From Pseudomonadota bacterium (lineage in GTDB: Bacteria > Pseudomonadota > Gammaproteobacteria > Burkholderiales > Thiobacillaceae): a DNA stretch of 10,027 nucleotides. The notes under the pieces were generated by a model. It made no database searches. It was not told the origin of the DNA and saw only the letters and a list, made by a program, of their open reading frames with translations. The stretch lies in assembly GCA_021791235.1 (NCBI GenBank), contig JAJYXA010000075.1, positions 1 to 10,027 of the forward strand, in the 5' to 3' direction. The translations under genes and the position numbers were made by a program. Below are positions 7,631 through 10,027 of the stretch, in pieces (the first letter of the stretch is position 1; the number at the start of each line of letters is the position of its first letter).

Positions 7631-7673
7631 TTGACCGAAGCCGGTAAAATCTAAATACTTGCATGGCAAGTAT
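7631..7673 (+). promoter_or_regulatory. candidate promoter with overlapping perfect palindrome upstream of the c-di-GMP gene
   Basis: TTGACC at 7631-7636 matches the -35 consensus at 5 of 6 positions. Possible -10 hexamers are TAAATA (7652-7657, 15-bp spacer) or AATACT (7654-7659, 17-bp spacer); neither is strong. Overlapping this -10 zone is a perfect inverted repeat, ATACTTGC-ATG-GCAAGTAT (7655-7673), with 8-bp arms and a 3-bp spacer, placed where a dimeric repressor would block RNA polymerase. As RNA it would form a hairpin near the 5' end. The coding start at 7719 leaves about 50 nt of leader. This is a reading of position and symmetry; no known operator is recognised. Confidence 0.45.
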
Positions 7674-7718
7674 GGTTATTTGTGCAACCCTCCAGCCAAG
7701 AGAGGACAGCCAGCTTCG

Positions 7719-9827
7719 ATGCCAGGACAAGAGAGACACCGCCTCGCCGGCATACTGCTGTTGGCCGCGAGCATCCCGCTGCTGCTGTGGCAGGCCGTTC
7801 CGGCCAATCAACTGACGCTCTCGGCCCCGGCTTTCCTGGCAGCCCATTCGCTGATGGAAATCTTTGCCGTCATCGTGGCGGCGCTGGTTTTCTTCACTGG
7901 CCACGGCGCGCAGGAAACCGTGCGCTCGATCCGCTCCATGGTGCTGGGCTGCGCGTTTCTGGCGGTGGCGCTGTTCGACATCCTGCACTTCCTCACCTAT
8001 GCGGGCATGCCGGACCTGGTCAGTCCCAATTCTCCCCACAAATCGATTTTGTTCTGGCTGTGCGGCCGTTTGGCCGCCGGGATGGGCCTGCTGGCCTATG
8101 TGCTGCTTCCGGAAACGCCCGCCACGCGTTACCCGGCCAGTCGCTATGGCTGGACTGTGGTTCTGCTGGTGTTGGGGACGCTTTCCTACGGGCTTCTGGC
8201 TTCGCCCCAGACGATTCCGGCGATGTATGTATTGGGCCAGGGCTTGACCCCGCTCAAGGTGACGCTCGAATGGGGCGTGTTCGGCCTCTATCTTGCGGTC
8301 GCAGTCCTGCTGTACCTGCGCCGCACACGGATCACCCACTGCGATTTCGAGAGCCTGATGCTGGCCCTGTTGCTGATGGCGGCGGCCGAGCTGTTCTTCG
8401 TCGTATATGTGAACGTAAGCAGTACGGCCAATCTGCTGGGGCATACCTACAAGGTATTCGCCTATTATTTCCTCTATCGTGCGATCTATGCCGAAGCAGT
8501 GAGCCGCCCGTTCCGACAGATGCGCCATATGCTTACCCATGACGACCTGACCGGGCTGCCGAACCGTACCGCATTTGGCGAACGCCTCAATCAGTCCGTC
8601 GTCCGCGTCCGTGATGAGCAGGTGCCCTGCGCCGTGTTGTTGCTCGACCTGGACTATTTCCAGAATGTGAACGACACGCTGGGCCACGAGCAGGGCGATC
8701 TGCTGCTGGTTGCAGTCGCCCAGCGCATCCGCGCCGCCCTGCCGAAAGCGGCTTTCCTGGCCCGCTTCAGCGGCGACGAGTTCGTCGTCATGCTCGAAAA
8801 CGCACCGGCCGACGAGGCCCGGCTGGTGGGCCAGATCCTGCTTCAGACCATGGCCCGCGAGTTCGACATCGGCAACGACCGCCTGGGAATCAGCGTCAGT
8901 ATCGGCATCGTCACGTACCCGACCGACGGCGAGTCGGCCAGCGTCCTGATGCGCTATGCTGACCTCGCCCTGCACCGCGCCAAATCGGCCGGGCGCAATT
9001 GCCTGATGGTGTTCAGCCGCGATCTGTCCGATGAAATCCAGCGCCGTGTGTTGCTGGAGGCGCGCCTCAAGCAGGCGCTGGATCGCCAGGAACTCGCACT
9101 GCATTACCAGCCCAAACTGGAAATCCAGTCCGGTCGCCTGATGGGCTGGGAGGCGTTGTTGCGCTGGCAGTCGGCGGAACTGGGCGCGGTCAGCCCGGAG
9201 GAGTTCATCCCGGTCGCCGAGCACACGGGCCTCATCCTGCCGATCGGCGACTGGGTACTGCGTGAAGCGTGTCGTCAATTGCGGGTGTGGCAGGACGCGG
9301 GCCTGATGACCGGCACCATGGCGGTCAACCTGTCGACACGCCAGTTTCGTCAAAAGGATCTGGCCGAGGAAGTCAGCGCCGCCCTGCGCGATACCGGTCT
9401 GGCGGCAGGTGACCTCGAACTGGAAATCACCGAGTCGTCGCTCATGGACAATCTGGCGACGGCCGCCACCGTACTGGCCGAACTGGAGCGGTTGGGCCTC
9501 CGCATCGCGGTAGACGATTTCGGCACGGGCTATTCCTCGCTCAGCTATCTGAAGAGCTTTCCCATCCACTGCCTGAAGATCGACCGCTCGTTCATCCGCG
9601 ACATCCCGGGCGACGACAACGATACCGCCATCGTGCGCACCATCATCGCGCTGGCCGGCAGCCTCGGCCTGACCGTGGTTGCGGAAGGCGTCGAAACTGA
9701 CGCGCAGCTGGCTTATCTGCGGGCCAATCATTGCGATCAGGCCCAGGGCTATTTCTTCAGCCGTCCATTGCCGCCGGATGAGTGCATCAAGTTGATGCGG
9801 GCCGGCCTGCGCCGGGTGGCTGCATAG
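7719..9827 (+). CDS. membrane-bound c-di-GMP enzyme: MASE3-GGDEF(SGDEF)-EAL protein
   Basis: Two-domain cyclic-di-GMP turnover protein with an integral membrane sensor; 702 aa. Residues 1-265 are several hydrophobic helices with MASE3-like motifs: HSLMEIF (43-49), [17 protein letters not shown] (84-100), and [19 protein letters not shown] (239-257). The GGDEF domain begins at [10 protein letters not shown] (274). Its metal/substrate residues D310, N318 and D327 are present, but the signature is SGDEF (351-355) and no RxxD I-site precedes it. The EAL domain has EAL at 478-480 and the residues required in RocR-type phosphodiesterases: E478, N537, E569, D599, D600, K620, E656, Q676. I infer a working phosphodiesterase, with the cyclase uncertain: SGDEF domains can be active, or can serve as GTP-binding regulators. 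The ATG at 7719 is preferred over an in-frame TTG at 7659, which lies inside the palindrome. AGAGGA lies 12 bases upstream. The gene appears monocistronic. Confidence 0.94.
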   Translation: MPGQERHRLAGILLLAASIPLLLWQAVPANQLTLSAPAFLAAHSLMEIFAVIVAALVFFTGHGAQETVRSIRSMVLGCAFLAVALFDILHFLTYAGMPDLVSPNSPHKSILFWLCGRLAAGMGLLAYVLLPETPATRYPASRYGWTVVLLVLGTLSYGLLASPQTIPAMYVLGQGLTPLKVTLEWGVFGLYLAVAVLLYLRRTRITHCDFESLMLALLLMAAAELFFVVYVNVSSTANLLGHTYKVFAYYFLYRAIYAEAVSRPFRQMRHMLTHDDLTGLPNRTAFGERLNQSVVRVRDEQVPCAVLLLDLDYFQNVNDTLGHEQGDLLLVAVAQRIRAALPKAAFLARFSGDEFVVMLENAPADEARLVGQILLQTMAREFDIGNDRLGISVSIGIVTYPTDGESASVLMRYADLALHRAKSAGRNCLMVFSRDLSDEIQRRVLLEARLKQALDRQELALHYQPKLEIQSGRLMGWEALLRWQSAELGAVSPEEFIPVAEHTGLILPIGDWVLREACRQLRVWQDAGLMTGTMAVNLSTRQFRQKDLAEEVSAALRDTGLAAGDLELEITESSLMDNLATAATVLAELERLGLRIAVDDFGTGYSSLSYLKSFPIHCLKIDRSFIRDIPGDDNDTAIVRTIIALAGSLGLTVVAEGVETDAQLAYLRANHCDQAQGYFFSRPLPPDECIKLMRAGLRRVAA

Positions 9828-9844
9828 GATTTTCCGCGCGCAAT

Positions 9845-9871
9845 AAAAAGCCGGGCATTGCCCGGCTTTTT
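9845..9871 (+). terminator. rho-independent terminator after the c-di-GMP gene
   Basis: AAAAAGCCGGGC (9845-9856) and GCCCGGCTTTTT (9860-9871) are perfect 12-base arms around an ATT loop. This gives a GC-rich stem of seven pairs followed by a T run, 17 bases after the stop codon. The A run before the stem makes it potentially bidirectional, so it could also end a minus-strand transcript arriving from the right. Confidence 0.92.
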
Positions 9872-9894
9872 CAATCCAGCTGCTGCAGCGCGCT

Positions 9895-10027
9895 CTACCC
9901 GTAAAGGGTAGGCCGTGGTTGTCCCCGCGAGGGGGAGGCCGTGGTTGTAAAGCCGACAAGTCGGCTACAACCACGCACTAAAGACGCTAAAGCGGCAACA
10001 ATCACGCTCACGCGGCCTTTTCGTGAT
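9895..10027. repeat. cluster of small hairpins with recurring CGTGGTTGT linker (REP/BIME-like), continues past window edge
   Basis: Short stem-loops alternate with a shared linker. Stem 1 is CTACCC-GTAAA-GGGTAG (9895-9911). Linker copies AGGCCGTGGTTGT are at 9910-9922 and 9936-9948, 26 bp apart. Stem 2 between them is CCCC-GCGA-GGGG (9923-9934). Stem 3 pairs GCCGAC (9952-9957) with GTCGGC (9960-9965). The flanking CGTGGTTGTA (9940-9949) pairs with TACAACCACG (9966-9975), giving a 16-bp hairpin with an AA bulge. Stem 4 is CGCT-AA-AGCG (9985-9994), followed by a degenerate inverted linker ACAATCACG (9998-10006). ATCACG (10001-10006) and CGTGAT (10022-10027) are again complementary. On the minus strand stem 3 is preceded by GTAG, the tetranucleotide typical of REP elements. 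No gene is visible in this stretch. Confidence 0.7.

Noticed and set aside
7352..7669. Small gene of about 105 codons on the minus strand between the pump and c-di-GMP genes
   Set aside because: Its N-terminal half falls in non-coding spacer including the promoter palindrome and its C-terminal half is antisense to the pump gene; no ribosome-binding site or domain is visible. A BLASTP hit to a conserved family would change this.
7596..9974. Long open frame on the minus strand (792 codons) opposite the MASE3-GGDEF-EAL gene
   Set aside because: Same antisense effect of GC-rich codon use; no domain, no sensible start, and it runs through a terminator and the hairpin cluster.
9936..10010. Integron attC site
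   Set aside because: The hairpin is suggestive, but I do not find the conserved GTTRRRY/RYYYAAC core pairs in the right order, nor an integrase or cassette.
9895..10027. CRISPR array
   Set aside because: Only two direct copies of a 13-bp motif, spaced 26 bp apart, followed by inverted copies; no regular repeat-spacer pattern and no cas genes.

Overview
The window is GC-rich bacterial chromosome, most likely from a betaproteobacterium. The evidence is the yqgE-ruvX-pyrR gene order, the protein sequences and the GC-rich codon use. A Thiobacillus-like (Nitrosomonadales) source would fit, but that is an inference from general resemblance, not an identification. Coding density is high. I see no tRNA, rRNA, CRISPR array, transposase or phage gene.

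Layout. (1) Positions 1-1378, minus strand: yqgE, ruvX and pyrR, tightly overlapped, with pyrR cut off by the left edge. This looks like one transcript joining an uncharacterised conserved protein, a Holliday-junction-resolvase-fold/rRNA-processing protein and a pyrimidine-operon PRTase. In related genomes pyrB and pyrC usually follow. (2) Positions 1379-1463: an 85-bp divergent promoter region. (3) Positions 1464-2900, plus strand: a complete class I photolyase with its FAD and electron-transfer residues. (4) Positions 3068-7474, plus strand: a two-gene RND efflux operon, made of a lipoprotein periplasmic adaptor and an AcrB/MexB-type inner-membrane pump. There is no outer-membrane channel gene and no regulator gene beside it. 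(5) Positions 7719-9827, plus strand: a membrane-bound c-di-GMP enzyme (MASE3-GGDEF-EAL). It has a degenerate SGDEF motif, no I-site and an apparently intact EAL site. An 8-bp-arm palindrome lies in its promoter region, and a near-perfect rho-independent terminator follows it. (6) Positions 9895-10027: a cluster of small hairpins joined by a recurring CGTGGTTGT linker, direct then inverted, running off the right edge. It resembles REP/BIME-type intergenic repeats.

Most of the window is ordinary core and envelope biology. The parts that best repay a second look are the modular hairpin repeat at the right end, the palindrome at the c-di-GMP gene promoter, and the domain state of the c-di-GMP enzyme. 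I found no convincing evidence of a wholly new multi-gene system.
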